A DNA stretch of 64,000 nucleotides from Demequina soli (GTDB lineage Bacteria; Actinomycetota; Actinomycetes; Actinomycetales; Demequinaceae). The notes below the pieces were generated by a model, which was given only the letters and a program-made list of their open reading frames with translations, ran no database searches and was not told where the DNA came from. This document shows, one piece after another, positions 1-8,857 of this stretch. The translations under genes and the position numbers were made by a program. The stretch lies in NCBI RefSeq assembly GCF_000971195.1, contig NZ_BBLZ01000003.1, forward strand, positions 454,963-518,962, written 5' to 3'. Every line of letters starts with the position of its first letter. Position 1 is the first letter of the stretch.

Positions 1-172
1 GAGGCTCCTGCATGTCCTCGGCCCAGCCGCCCGCGGGGCACCAGCCGCCGTACGGGATCCCCAGCCCGACCGCGACCTCGAGCGCGGCGCGATCCACCCC
101 GCTCTGCCCGCCGGAGACGAGGCGCAGCCCGCGCGCGACGTCGCCCCGCCGCACGCGATGAGGAGGCCGCAT
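1..172 (-). CDS. Putative molybdenum carrier family protein (partial)
   Basis: Only the N-terminal 57 residues are in the window; the gene runs off the left edge. The segment around residues 21-50 ([15 protein letters not shown], then [15 protein letters not shown]) matches the start of the putative molybdenum carrier family, which has a Rossmann-like fold related to nucleotide-binding SLOG domains. The ATG was chosen because the conserved segment follows it directly and an AAGG lies about 9 bases upstream. It starts 18 bases after the recG stop on the same strand, so it may be co-transcribed with recG. The family name rests on the motif only; the biochemical role of such proteins is poorly established. 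Confidence 0.7.
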   Translation of the reverse strand, partial: MRPPHRVRRGDVARGLRLVSGGQSGVDRAALEVAVGLGIPYGGWCPAGGWAEDMQEP

Positions 173-190
173 ACCAGCGACCTTAGGCGG

Positions 191-2431
191 TCACGAGCGC
201 GCGAGGAAGTCCTCCCGCTCCTCGCCCAGCTGGGCCGCGATGGCGTCCGCGAGCGCGGGGCATCCCTCGAGGGCGGGGTCGCTCGCGACGAGGGCCGAGG
301 CCTCCTCGCGGGCCTCCTCGATGACCCGGGCGTCGCGCACGACGCGCAGCAGCCGCAGCGAGTTGCGTCCGCCGGACTGCGCGGCGCCGAGCACGTCGCC
401 CTCGCGGCGCAGCTCGAGGTCCTTCTCGGCGAGCTCGAAGCCGTCGGTGGTGGCGGCCAGCGCGGCGAGCCGCTCGTGCGCGACGGTGCCGTCCTCGGCG
501 TGGGACACGAGCAGGCAGATGCTCGCCTTGTCGCCGCGGCCGACGCGGCCGCGCAGCTGGTGGAGCTGGGAGATGCCGAAGTGCTGGGCGTCGAGGATCA
601 CCATCACGGTCGCCTCAGGCACGTCGACGCCGACCTCGATCACGGTCGTCGCGACGAGCACGGGCGACGTGCCGGAGGCGAAGCGCGCCATGGCCGCGTC
701 CTTGTCCTCCGGCGCGAGCCGGCCGTGCATCACCTCGACCCCGACGCCGGCGAGCGCCGGGGTGGCGCGCAGCAGCTCGGCGACCTCCGTCACCGCGGCC
801 AGCGGCGGACGGTCCGCGGGGGCCTCCCCCGCATCGTCCAACGCGTCGAGCGGCGGCTCCTCGGCCTCCTCCTCGGCATCGCCGTCGATGCGCGGGCACA
901 CGATGTACGCGCGGCCGCCGCGGTCGACCTCCTCGCGCACGCGTGACCACACGCGCTGCACCCACGCCTCGTTGCCGGCGGGCACGAGGTGCGTGGCGGT
1001 CTGCTGGCGTCCCGCGGGCCTGTCGCTCAGCACCGAGGTCTCGAGGTCGCCGAAGACGGTCATCGCGACCGTGCGCGGGATCGGGGTCGCCGTCATCACG
1101 AGCGTGTGCGGCACGCGTGCGGCCCGGGCGCGGAGCGCGTCACGCTGCTCGACGCCGAACCGGTGCTGCTCGTCGACCACCACGAGACCGAGGTCCGCGA
1201 ACTGCACCGTCTCGCTCAGCAGCGCGTGCGTGCCCACGACGATCCCCGCGGCGCCGGAGGCGGCCTCGGCGAGCGCCGCGCGGCGCTCGCGCGAGCCCTG
1301 GGAGCCGGTGAGCAGCACCACGCGGGTCGCGTCGTCGGCGGCGGTCAGCATGCCGCCCTCCGCGAGCGGGCCCAGGAGGGCGCGCAGCGAGCGGGCGTGC
1401 TGGGCGGCGAGCACCTCGGTGGGCGCGAGGAGCGCGGCCTGGCCGCCGGCGTCGACCACCTGGAGCATGGCGCGCAGCGCGACCACGGTCTTGCCGGCGC
1501 CCACGTCGCCCTGGAGCACGCGCAGCATCGGGGTGTCGCGCGCGAGGTCCGCGGCGATCGTGTCGCCCACCTCGCGCTGGCCCGCGGTGAGGTCGTACGG
1601 CAGGCGGGCGTCGAGCGCGTCGACGAGCCCGCCGGGGCGGGCGGGCCTCGCGGTGGCGGCCAGCGCATCGTGATCCGCGCGGCGGCGCGCCAGCGCGGTC
1701 TGCAGCACGAGCGCCTCCTCGAAGCGCAGCCTCTCGCGGCCGCGACGGTGGTCGGCCTCGGTCTCGGGCGCGTGGACCAGGCGCAGCGCCTCGAGCAGCG
1801 TGGGCAGACCGCGGCGCTCGCGGAGCTCCGCAGGGACGGGGTCGGGGACGTCGGCCTCGGTCAGCGGGTCGAGCACCGCACGCACGGCTCGGCCGATGCG
1901 CCACGTGGGGACCGATGCGGCGGCCGGGTACAGCGGGATCGGGCGGGAGGCCTCGGCCATCGCCTCACCCTCGTCGGCCGCGTCGACGCCGACGAGGATG
2001 TAGTCCGGGTGGGTGAGCTGCCGCCGGCCGCGATAGTCGCCGACGGTGCCGGTGAACAGGCCGCGGCGCCCCGGTCGGAGCTTGTCCTCGTGCATGCGCA
2101 GGACGCCGGCACGCTTGGCGAAGAAGGTGAGCTGCAGGCTGTCGCGGCCGTCCGTCACGATCGCCTCGAGCATCGCGCCGCCGCGCGAGCGCATCTGGCG
2201 CACGGTGGCGGTGCGGACCTTCGCCATCACGGTCACATGCTCGCCCACGCGCAGCTCCGCGAGCGCCGTCAGCTCGCCGGGCGCGCCGTAGCGGCGAGGG
2301 TAGTGGCGGAGCAGGTCGCCGACGGTGACGAGGCCGAGCTTCTCGAGCGAGCCCGCGGTGCGCGCGCCGAGGACCTTCTCGAGCGGCTCGTCGAGGCGGC
2401 CCGCGGGCGGCCGGTCGCGCGCCGCGCTCAC
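191..2431 (-). CDS. recG: ATP-dependent DNA helicase RecG
   Basis: This 746-residue protein remodels stalled replication forks and Holliday junctions. Order: N-terminal wedge/OB domain (about 1-160), then two RecA-like motor domains. Visible motifs are Walker A GDVGAGKT (308-315), DEQH box (420-423), TATPIPRT (447-454) and QLRGRVGR (625-632). The RecG-type C-terminal domain follows. Between the motor motifs sits an acidic insert (about 516-540, rich in Glu, Asp and Pro), longer than in typical RecG. The GTG start overlaps the stop of the upstream kinase by four bases (GTGA), which indicates translational coupling and decides the start. Confidence 0.96.
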   Translation of the reverse strand: MSAARDRPPAGRLDEPLEKVLGARTAGSLEKLGLVTVGDLLRHYPRRYGAPGELTALAELRVGEHVTVMAKVRTATVRQMRSRGGAMLEAIVTDGRDSLQLTFFAKRAGVLRMHEDKLRPGRRGLFTGTVGDYRGRRQLTHPDYILVGVDAADEGEAMAEASRPIPLYPAAASVPTWRIGRAVRAVLDPLTEADVPDPVPAELRERRGLPTLLEALRLVHAPETEADHRRGRERLRFEEALVLQTALARRRADHDALAATARPARPGGLVDALDARLPYDLTAGQREVGDTIAADLARDTPMLRVLQGDVGAGKTVVALRAMLQVVDAGGQAALLAPTEVLAAQHARSLRALLGPLAEGGMLTAADDATRVVLLTGSQGSRERRAALAEAASGAAGIVVGTHALLSETVQFADLGLVVVDEQHRFGVEQRDALRARAARVPHTLVMTATPIPRTVAMTVFGDLETSVLSDRPAGRQQTATHLVPAGNEAWVQRVWSRVREEVDRGGRAYIVCPRIDGDAEEEAEEPPLDALDDAGEAPADRPPLAAVTEVAELLRATPALAGVGVEVMHGRLAPEDKDAAMARFASGTSPVLVATTVIEVGVDVPEATVMVILDAQHFGISQLHQLRGRVGRGDKASICLLVSHAEDGTVAHERLAALAATTDGFELAEKDLELRREGDVLGAAQSGGRNSLRLLRVVRDARVIEEAREEASALVASDPALEGCPALADAIAAQLGEEREDFLARS

Positions 2432-3942
2432 GCGGGCACCGACTCGACGCCGATGAGGATGGGCGGCCACTCCTGACCGCCGCGGTAGACGGCGACCTCG
2501 GCGCCGGGCGCGCGCGCCTCGACCGACGCGCAGGCCTCGTCGGCGATCCCGGTCGCGACGCCGCGCGCGAGGACGAGCGTCACGACGTCGGTGGACGGCC
2601 CCACGAGCCGGTCCAGGTCCTCGTCGAGCGCGTCGCCCGTGCTCTCGCCGACCGCGGTGGACGCCACCGCGTCCCGCATCAGCCCCGCGACGTCCTCGCC
2701 CGGCGTGGCGAGCGCGGAGGCGGCGACGGCGGCCACGACGTGCGCCTCGTGGGAGGCGTCGATGAGCACGAGGTCGGGCTTGCCGCGGCGGTCCGCGAGC
2801 TCGCGCGCGGTGGCGAGCAGGGCGGGATCCCCCGCGACGACGATGGCCTCGGCACCGGAGGCGTCCCGCACGGCTCGGCGCAGGTCGCGCTTGCGCATCG
2901 CGGTCGGGTCGGGCACCACGAGCACGACGGCTCCCGCGTCCGCGAGCGGCTCGGCGAGCCCGGGGCACGTGGTGAGCGCGACCACGCCGGTCGCGGCGCG
3001 GTCCTGGAGCATGCTCATCGCGATCGAGCGCACCACGATCTGGTGGGCCTCGACGTCCTCGGCGACCGCGACCGCCCGGTCGGGATGGTCGGTGTGGACG
3101 TGGGCGTGCAGCAGGCCGTGGCCCGTGGTGACGGTGACGGAGTCGCCGACCTCCCCGAGCCGCGCGACCATGGGAGCCCGCGCGTCCTCGTCGCGATCCG
3201 CGACGAACATCACCTCGTAGGCGCCGCCGTGCGGGTCGCCATGACCGGGATGGCCCGGCTGGACCGTGTGGCGGCCGCGGCCGGGCACGCCCCACGCGAC
3301 CTCGGGGTGGTCGACCAGCGCGCCCTTGCCGGCGATGGTCTCGGCGAGCATCTCGAGCTGCAGCACGAGCGCCGCCGCCCCCGCGTCGACCACGCCCTCG
3401 GCACGCGCGCTGGGCAGCTGGTCGGTGGTGCGGGCCAGCGCGCCGCGCGCGCCGTCGACGGCCGCGACGATGGTCTCCTCGCGGGTGCCGCGCCGCGCGG
3501 AGACCTCGGCCGCCGCGCCCGCCGCGGCGCGCGACACGGTGAGGATGGTGCCCTCGACGGGCGTGCCGACCGCCGCGTAGGCCGCCTCCGAGGCGCGCGC
3601 GAGCGCGATCGCGAGGCCCTCGGTGCCCACGCTCTCGAGACCGCCGTGCGCGTCGATCACCCGCAGCAGCGCGCTGAGGTACTGGCTGACGATCACCCCG
3701 GAGTTGCCGCGCGCCCCCATGAGCGCGCCGCGCGCGAACGCGGCGGCCACGTCGCGATGCGAGGCGTCCGCGGGAAGGCGCGCGATGGCGCGGTTGCCCT
3801 CCTGAAGGGTGAGGTAGACGTTGGTGCCGGTGTCGGAGTCCGCCACCGGGAAGACGTTGATCGCGTCGAGCCGACCGCGATCGCGGCGCACGGCGTCGAG
3901 CCCGGACCCGAGCCAGCGGCGCAGGGCATGCGCTTCGCTCAC
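2428..3942 (-). CDS. DAK2-domain fatty acid kinase-like protein (FakA/YloV family)
   Basis: The 504-residue protein begins with a DhaL-type nucleotide-binding domain containing VFPVADSDTGTN (about 31-42) and GARGNSG, which bind Mg-ATP in this family. A middle domain and a C-terminal DegV-like half follow. Characterised homologues phosphorylate fatty acids presented by a FakB partner; no fakB is visible here. The GTG start is preceded by GGAGG at good spacing; an upstream in-frame ATG at 4023 lacks such a site. Coupling to recG (GTGA overlap) is a common actinobacterial arrangement. Family placement is firm; the substrate is inferred from homologues. Confidence 0.88.
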   Translation of the reverse strand: MSEAHALRRWLGSGLDAVRRDRGRLDAINVFPVADSDTGTNVYLTLQEGNRAIARLPADASHRDVAAAFARGALMGARGNSGVIVSQYLSALLRVIDAHGGLESVGTEGLAIALARASEAAYAAVGTPVEGTILTVSRAAAGAAAEVSARRGTREETIVAAVDGARGALARTTDQLPSARAEGVVDAGAAALVLQLEMLAETIAGKGALVDHPEVAWGVPGRGRHTVQPGHPGHGDPHGGAYEVMFVADRDEDARAPMVARLGEVGDSVTVTTGHGLLHAHVHTDHPDRAVAVAEDVEAHQIVVRSIAMSMLQDRAATGVVALTTCPGLAEPLADAGAVVLVVPDPTAMRKRDLRRAVRDASGAEAIVVAGDPALLATARELADRRGKPDLVLIDASHEAHVVAAVAASALATPGEDVAGLMRDAVASTAVGESTGDALDEDLDRLVGPSTDVVTLVLARGVATGIADEACASVEARAPGAEVAVYRGGQEWPPILIGVESVPA

Positions 3943-4054
3943 GGGTCTCACCTCCGGCACTGGATCGGCGCGGGGTCGCCGCCCGCGTACTATCGTGGCA
4001 CGGCCCGCCGACAGCGCGGGCACCCCGCCCGACGGCGCCTCGCGTGTCCCGGGT

Positions 4055-4084
4055 TTGCCGCATGAGGGATATCTCGGTTACCCT
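4055..4084 (+). promoter_or_regulatory. Candidate rpmB promoter
   Basis: TTGCCG at 4055-4060 and TACCCT at 4079-4084 are separated by 18 bases, giving a plausible housekeeping promoter about 80 bases before rpmB. No activator site is obvious. Confidence 0.5.
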
Positions 4085-4164
4085 AGTGCGGTTGCCCGAG
4101 CACCCGGGCCCCCAATCTTTGTGGATCGAGCCGTCGGTCCGCGCCGGAAACTAGGAGAACTATC

Positions 4165-4356
4165 GTGGCAGCTAACTGCGACGTCTGCGCCAAGGGCCCG
4201 TCCTTCGGCCACAGCATCTCGCACTCGCACCGCCGCACGAAGCGCCGCTGGAACCCGAACATCCAGCGCGTCCGTGCCGTGGTCGCGGGCACCCCCAAGC
4301 GTCTCAACGTGTGCACCTCGTGCCTCAAGGCCGGCAAGGTCCAGCGCGCCATCTGA
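4165..4356 (+). CDS. rpmB: 50S ribosomal protein L28
   Basis: The 63-residue basic protein is the large-subunit protein L28. It carries [28 protein letters not shown] near the start and the pair CTSC near the end, so it has the zinc-binding (C+) form with two CxxC motifs. It starts with GTG preceded by AGGAG at 4153-4157. It stands alone, divergent from the kinase-recG operon and followed by a clear terminator. Confidence 0.97.
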   Translation: MAANCDVCAKGPSFGHSISHSHRRTKRRWNPNIQRVRAVVAGTPKRLNVCTSCLKAGKVQRAI

Positions 4357-4409
4357 TGGTTGCGCGCTCACGCGCGCTCCGGCGCGGCTGACAGCCGCCT
4401 CACCCTGAG

Positions 4410-4442
4410 AACGGACGTCCACCTGGTGGGCGTCCGTTTTCG
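4410..4442 (+). terminator. Terminator after rpmB
   Basis: The hairpin arms ACGGACGTCCACC and GGTGGGCGTCCGT (one G-U pair) are followed by TTTT. This is a canonical intrinsic terminator, and one of the few here with a T-run. Confidence 0.85.
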
Positions 4443-4491
4443 CATGCCCCGACGCCGTCGGGGGGACGATGCGCGGGCCTAGCCTGGAGGC

Positions 4492-4722
4492 GTGGCCCCC
4501 TTCCTCGCCGCGGCCGCCGTCGTGGTCCTCGCCGTGGCCGTCGCCGCCGCCAGCGCCGTGTGGGTGCTCGGCGACGCGCGCGCGGCCGAGGCGGAGCGCC
4601 GCCCCGTCTCCGCGCGCATCGGCGGCCTCGAGATCGACAGGCCCGAGGTGCGGGCCGCGGCCTGCGCCGTCGTGTGGGTGTTCGCGCTGCCGCTCTACCT
4701 CGCGGCGCGCAGGGCGCGGTAG
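4492..4722 (+). CDS. Small hypothetical membrane protein
   Basis: The 76-residue product is Ala/Val-rich with two likely membrane helices (about 3-25 and 54-73) flanking a short charged loop. I recognise no family. The GTG start follows TAGCCT by about six bases, the arrangement seen at many leaderless starts in this window. A copy of the dispersed 10-mer lies just upstream (4464). It converges on thiL, whose stop is seven bases away. Existence is supported by coding-like composition only. Confidence 0.5.
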   Translation: MAPFLAAAAVVVLAVAVAAASAVWVLGDARAAEAERRPVSARIGGLEIDRPEVRAAACAVVWVFALPLYLAARRAR

Positions 4723-4728
4723 GCCCGC

Positions 4729-5670
4729 TCAGCCCCCGAAGTGGTCCCAGCCGAGCGTGTCCGGGATCTCGCCGTCGAGGCGCACGCCGGTGAACGCGTC
4801 GGTGGTCTCCCCCACGATCGTCCAGCCCGCCGGCACGGCCTCCGCACGCGGGAACACCGCGAGCATGTGGTGGTCCTCGCCGCCGGTGAGCGCCCAGTTG
4901 CGCGGGTCGACCTGCAGCTCGATGGCCGCGAAGCGCGCACCCTCGTGCACGGGGACGTCGTCGGCGCGGATGTCGATGCCGACCTCGGAGCGTCGCGCGA
5001 TGCGTCCCGCGTCGCGCAGCAGCCCGTCGGAGATGTCCATGAGGGCGGTCGCGCCGTGCAGCGCCGCCTCGAGGCCCGCGCCGATGCGGGGACGCGGGCG
5101 CAGGAACAGCCCGATCGTCTCCTCGTCGATCCGCCGTCCCTCGGTGAGCTGGATGTAGCCCGCGGCGGCCGCCCCGAGCGGCGCCGACACCGCGACCACC
5201 TGCCCGGGCAGCGCATCGGCCCTGGTGATCGGCTCCGTGCCGTGCGTCTCGCCCATGACGGTCACGCACACCGACACCTCGCGCGCGCCGGACAGGTCGC
5301 CGCCCACGACACCGACGCCGTGCGGCTCGCACGCCTCGCGCAGGCCGTCGGCGAAGCGCATCACCCAGTCGGCGTCGAGGCTCGCGGGCGCGGCGAGCGT
5401 GACCTGCAGCGCAGTAGGGACGGCGCCCATCGCGTCGATGTCGGCCAGGTTCTGCATGGCCGCGCGCCAGCCGACGTCCTCGGGAGTCGACCACTCCATG
5501 CGGAAGTGCCGGTCCTGAACCAGGATGTCGGACGAGACCACGAGGTCGCCGTCGACCGCGAGCACCGCCGCATCGTCGCCGGGCCCGAGGATCTCGGAGT
5601 CGGACACGGGCAGCCGCGGGGCGAACGCCGCGATGAGCGCGTCCTCCCCCATCTCACCGATCGTCGCCAT
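4729..5670 (-). CDS. thiL: Thiamine-monophosphate kinase
   Basis: The 313-residue enzyme phosphorylates thiamine monophosphate to thiamine diphosphate. It shows the AIR synthase/ThiL fold: GPGDDAAVL near residue 30 (Mg-ATP binding), DILVQDRHF, the metal-binding GDLSGA, MDISDGL in the second half, and GGEDHHML near the C-terminus. The ATG follows TACGCT by seven bases on the minus strand, so the transcript is probably leaderless. Other thiamine genes are not nearby. Confidence 0.95.
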   Translation of the reverse strand: MATIGEMGEDALIAAFAPRLPVSDSEILGPGDDAAVLAVDGDLVVSSDILVQDRHFRMEWSTPEDVGWRAAMQNLADIDAMGAVPTALQVTLAAPASLDADWVMRFADGLREACEPHGVGVVGGDLSGAREVSVCVTVMGETHGTEPITRADALPGQVVAVSAPLGAAAAGYIQLTEGRRIDEETIGLFLRPRPRIGAGLEAALHGATALMDISDGLLRDAGRIARRSEVGIDIRADDVPVHEGARFAAIELQVDPRNWALTGGEDHHMLAVFPRAEAVPAGWTIVGETTDAFTGVRLDGEIPDTLGWDHFGG

Positions 5671-5743
5671 GGGGACAAGCGTAGGGCGGGACGATGCGCG
5701 CCCCGGCCTCGCGCGACGCCGGACGATGCGCGAGCCTGGTCCC

Positions 5744-6079
5744 ATGGAGATGCCCCGTCCCACCGACGCCCACCGGGACGCGTTCCGCGCACTCGTGCCC
5801 GACGCCCCCGGCGTGGAGCTGCGGCCCATGTTCGGCCAGCTCGGGGCCTTCGTCCACGGCAACCTCTTCATGTGCCTCTTCGGCGACCGGGTGACGTTCA
5901 AGCTCGCGGCCGCGGACCTCGAGGCCGCGCGGGCGCGCCCCGACGCGGAGGCGTTCGCGCCGGGCGGCAGGACGATGCGCGAGTACGTCGCGCTCCCCCT
6001 CGCCGCGGACGGGCTCGACGGGCCCGCGGAGCGCGCGCTCGCCTACGTGGCGACGCTGCCGCCCAAGCGTCCGCGCTAG
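5744..6079 (+). CDS. TfoX N-terminal domain protein
   Basis: The 111-residue protein consists of a single TfoX_N (Sxy-like) domain: MFGQLGAFVHGNLFMCLFGD near residue 30 and RTMREYVALPL near residue 80. In gamma-proteobacteria Sxy/TfoX co-activates competence genes, but stand-alone N-terminal domains in actinobacteria have no proven role. The start (ATG at 5744) follows GAGCCT by six bases. Three copies of the dispersed 10-mer lie just upstream or inside (5689, 5721, 5970). The 3' end overlaps the convergent TetR gene by four bases. Confidence 0.8.
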   Translation: MEMPRPTDAHRDAFRALVPDAPGVELRPMFGQLGAFVHGNLFMCLFGDRVTFKLAAADLEAARARPDAEAFAPGGRTMREYVALPLAADGLDGPAERALAYVATLPPKRPR

Positions 6080-6915
6080 GCGCGACCCGTCGCGGCGATG
6101 CCGTTGAGGAGCACCCGCAGCGCCCACGCCGAGCGCTCCTCGACAGAGCCGGCGATGAGGTCGAGCCCCACCTCCCGGATCTGCGGGTAGCCGGTCCCCG
6201 TCATCGCCGCGATGAGCGCCTGCGAGGTCGCGGAGTCCGGCGCGGACTCGGCCTCCTGATCGGCATGCTCGGCGGCCGTCGCGGTGGCCCACAGGAGCAG
6301 GATGTCCACGCCCCACGCGCGCTGCCCGACGGGGACGCCTCCCTCGGCGAGAAGCGCGAGGAGCCGTTCGACGAGCGCAAGGGTGTGCGGCCCCTGGGGC
6401 CGCGCGGTGAGCGCCGAGCGCGCGAGGTCGGGGTGCGCGAACAGCAAGCCGACGAAGCCCTCGATCACCGCGATCACACGGTCCTGCCAGCCGCCCTCGC
6501 CGGCCTCGAGGTCGAGCTCGCCCAGCTGCCGGTCGAGCAGCAGCCCATGCAGCTCCGCGACGTTGCGCACGTGCACGTACAGCGACGCGGGCCCCGTGTC
6601 GAGGTCCCACGCGACCTTGCGCATCGTCACGGCCGCGAGGCCGTCCTTGTCCATGATCTTCGCCGCCGACTCGACGATCGCCTCGCGGCTGAGCGCCTGG
6701 CGACCCCCGCGGCGCGCGCGCCCCGGCTGCGCGGATCTGCCCTGGTGGCCGCCGCGGGCGCCGCCGCGCGGGCCGCGCGGCCCGAGGCCCCGCTCGGCGG
6801 CCGCCTCGAACCATTCCTGGCGCATCTCGTCGCGCATGCGCGACACGTCGGCGCGCATCTCCTCACGCAGGCGCTTCATCTCCTGCTTGGCGATCTCGCG
6901 GGACTCGTCCGTCAT
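6076..6915 (-). CDS. TetR-family regulator with long basic N-terminal extension
   Basis: The 279-residue repressor has a TetR helix-turn-helix at about 75-125 (SREAIVESAAKIM then MRKVAWDL and SLYVHVRN) and a TetR_C-type ligand domain behind it. Unusually, the HTH is preceded by about 70 residues that are coiled-coil-like (KRLREEMRADVSRMRDEM) and then Gly/Arg-rich. The gene is divergent from the DrrAB-type exporter, with a palindrome array between them. It therefore probably represses itself and the pump, being released by an exported drug (inference from context). Confidence 0.9.
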   Translation of the reverse strand: MTDESREIAKQEMKRLREEMRADVSRMRDEMRQEWFEAAAERGLGPRGPRGGARGGHQGRSAQPGRARRGGRQALSREAIVESAAKIMDKDGLAAVTMRKVAWDLDTGPASLYVHVRNVAELHGLLLDRQLGELDLEAGEGGWQDRVIAVIEGFVGLLFAHPDLARSALTARPQGPHTLALVERLLALLAEGGVPVGQRAWGVDILLLWATATAAEHADQEAESAPDSATSQALIAAMTGTGYPQIREVGLDLIAGSVEERSAWALRVLLNGIAATGRA

Positions 6916-6931
6916 GCGCCCCAGGGTACGC

Positions 6932-6992
6932 GGAACATGGGCATGTTGCGAACATGTTCGTTCCGAACTTGTTCTTAACGAACATGTTCGTT
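6932..6992. promoter_or_regulatory. Operator array between TetR gene and ABC exporter
   Basis: Successive dyads are visible: AACATG-GG-CATGTT at 6934-6947, CGAACATGTTCG at 6949-6960, GAACTTGTTC at 6965-6974, and the perfect 16-mer AACGAACATGTTCGTT at 6977-6992. They fill the space between the divergent starts and overlap the candidate exporter promoter, as expected for TetR repression. Confidence 0.85.
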
Positions 6993-6998
6993 TACAGT
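6969..6998 (+). promoter_or_regulatory. Candidate promoter of the drrAB-type operon
   Basis: TTGTTC at 6969-6974 and TACAGT at 6993-6998 are 18 bases apart. The strongest operator (6977-6992) fills the spacer, so a bound repressor would block polymerase. Confidence 0.6.
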
Positions 6999-7049
6999 CG
7001 AGGGCGTCGGCGCCGCGCCCCGCGGCGCCCCGATCCCGGGAGGGAACCC

Positions 7050-8033
7050 ATGACCGAACCCCGCTGGGCCATCGAGGCCCACGGCCTGGTCAAGACCTTC
7101 GGCGCCCAGCGCGCCGTCGACGGTCTCGACCTCCAGGTGCCCACCGGCACCGTCTACGGGGTGCTCGGCCCCAACGGTGCGGGCAAGACCACGACCATCC
7201 GCATGCTCGCGACCCTGCTGCCCCTCGACGGCGGCTCTGCGACCGTCTTCGGCCACGACGTCGCGACCGATGCGCACCGCGTGCGCCAGCTCATCGGCGT
7301 CACCGGCCAGTACGCGTCCGTCGACGAGACGCTCACCGCGCGCGAGAACCTCGACATCTTCTGCCGCCTGCACGGCCTGCGCGGCAAGGCGATCCGGACC
7401 AAGTCCGACGAGCTGCTCGCGCAGTTCGGCCTGTCGGACTCCGCCACCAAGCCCCTGCAGAACTTCTCCGGCGGCATGCGACGTCGGCTCGACCTCGCGG
7501 CGAGCCTCATCGCCCGGCCGCCGCTGATCTTCCTCGACGAGCCCACGACGGGCCTCGACCCGCGCACGCGCGGGCAGATGTGGGACACCATCCGCGAGCT
7601 CGTCCGCGACGGCTCGACCGTGCTGCTCACCACGCAGTACCTCGACGAGGCGGACCAGCTCGCGGACCGCATCGCCGTCATCGACACCGGCCGCGTGGTC
7701 GCGGAGGGCACCTCGGACGAGCTCAAGGCCCAGGTGGGCGCGTCGTCGCTCCACCTCACGCTGGACGATGCGGCGGACACCGAAGCCGCCCGGCGCATCG
7801 TCGCCGAAATGGTCCGGGCGGACGTCGCCCTCACGCCCGAGGCGCGCCGGCTCACGGCACCGCTCACGGACGCCGACCTCGTCACCGACGCGCTCGTGCG
7901 GCTCCGCGACGCGGGTATCCGCGTCGCCGAGATGGCGGTCTCCAAGCCCAGCCTCGACGAGGTCTTCCTCACCCTGACCGGCCGCGGCACCGCCGCGCCC
8001 GAGACCGCCGACTCCGAGGAGCATGCCGCATGA
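7050..8033 (+). CDS. DrrA-type ABC exporter ATP-binding protein
   Basis: The 327-residue ATPase energises drug or lipid export. It has Walker A GPNGAGKT (40-47), a Q-loop region, signature FSGGMRRRLDLA and Walker B LIFLDEPTTGLDP. A C-terminal DrrA-type extension ends in EMAVSKPSLDEVFLTLTG. AGGGA precedes the ATG; an upstream in-frame ATG at 6954 would lie inside the operator and is rejected. The gene overlaps the permease by four bases (ATGA). Regulation by the divergent TetR protein is inferred. Confidence 0.94.
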   Translation: MTEPRWAIEAHGLVKTFGAQRAVDGLDLQVPTGTVYGVLGPNGAGKTTTIRMLATLLPLDGGSATVFGHDVATDAHRVRQLIGVTGQYASVDETLTARENLDIFCRLHGLRGKAIRTKSDELLAQFGLSDSATKPLQNFSGGMRRRLDLAASLIARPPLIFLDEPTTGLDPRTRGQMWDTIRELVRDGSTVLLTTQYLDEADQLADRIAVIDTGRVVAEGTSDELKAQVGASSLHLTLDDAADTEAARRIVAEMVRADVALTPEARRLTAPLTDADLVTDALVRLRDAGIRVAEMAVSKPSLDEVFLTLTGRGTAAPETADSEEHAA

Positions 8034-8848
8034 CCGCCACCGCCATCACCCCGGGCTACTCGCGGGCGCTGCCCCGCCGCGTCCCCTTCCGCCAGACCGT
8101 GCGCGACTCGCTCGTCATGGCACGCCGCTCGCTCGTGAAGATGCGCCGCACACCGGAGCAGCTGATCGACGTCACGGTGCAGCCGATCATCTTCACGGTG
8201 ATGTTCACCTACATCTTCGGCGGCGCGATCGCCGGCGACGTCGCGAGCTACCTGCCTGCCTTCATCCCCGGCATCCTCGCGCAGACGGTGCTCACGGGTG
8301 CCTCCGCGGCCGGGACCACGCTGCGCGAGGACATGGACAAGGGCGTCTTCGACCGCTTCGCGTCGCTGCCGATCGCGCGCATCGCCCCGCTCGCGGGCGC
8401 GCTGCTGGGCGACGTGGTCCGCTACCTCATCGCCACCACCATCACGTTCGCCATGGGCTTCGCGATGGGCTGGCGCCCCGAGGGTGGCCTGGTCGGCGTC
8501 GCCGGCGCGGCGCTGCTCATCATCGCGGTCGCGTGGGCGCTGTCGTGGATCTTCGCGCTCGTGGGCGTGACGGCGAAGTCGGCGCGGGGAGTGCAGGGCA
8601 TCAGCTTCCTCATCCTGTTCCCGCTGACCTTCCTGTCGAACGCGTTCGTGCCGGTGGACACCATGCCGGGCTGGCTTCAGGGCTTCGTGAGCGTCAACCC
8701 GGTCTCGCACGTCATCACCGCCGCGCGCGACCTGTGCAACGCCGGCACCTTCGGCGCCGACGGATGGCTCGCGCTGCTCGGCGCGGTGGTCGCCGTCGCG
8801 ATCTTCGCGCCCCTGACCGTCTCCAAGTACCGGCGCCACGCGCGCTGA
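8030..8848 (+). CDS. DrrB-type ABC exporter permease
   Basis: The 272-residue permease has six predicted membrane segments, the ABC-2 layout. The segment around residues 95-125 (TTLREDMDKGVFDRFASLPI) is the conserved cytoplasmic loop of daunorubicin-resistance permeases. FLSNAFVPVDTMPGWLQ near 200-217 is the typical C-terminal ABC-2 signature. It pairs with the overlapping upstream ATPase to form a half-transporter pair; the substrate is not evident. Confidence 0.92.
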   Translation: MTATAITPGYSRALPRRVPFRQTVRDSLVMARRSLVKMRRTPEQLIDVTVQPIIFTVMFTYIFGGAIAGDVASYLPAFIPGILAQTVLTGASAAGTTLREDMDKGVFDRFASLPIARIAPLAGALLGDVVRYLIATTITFAMGFAMGWRPEGGLVGVAGAALLIIAVAWALSWIFALVGVTAKSARGVQGISFLILFPLTFLSNAFVPVDTMPGWLQGFVSVNPVSHVITAARDLCNAGTFGADGWLALLGAVVAVAIFAPLTVSKYRRHAR

Positions 8849-8857
8849 GCGACCATC

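Noticed and set aside
158..946. Long plus-strand frames opposite recG, kinase, ddl, murA and others
   Set aside because: They are Arg/Ala/Gly-rich shadows without ribosome sites or recognisable domains.
191..4063. A single 1290-codon open frame covering recG and the upstream kinase region
   Set aside because: The frame is open by high GC only; the kinase is in another frame with its own GGAGG and a GTGA overlap with recG.
4729..5670. TPP riboswitch before thiL
   Set aside because: The start lies seven bases after a -10 box, leaving no 5' leader.
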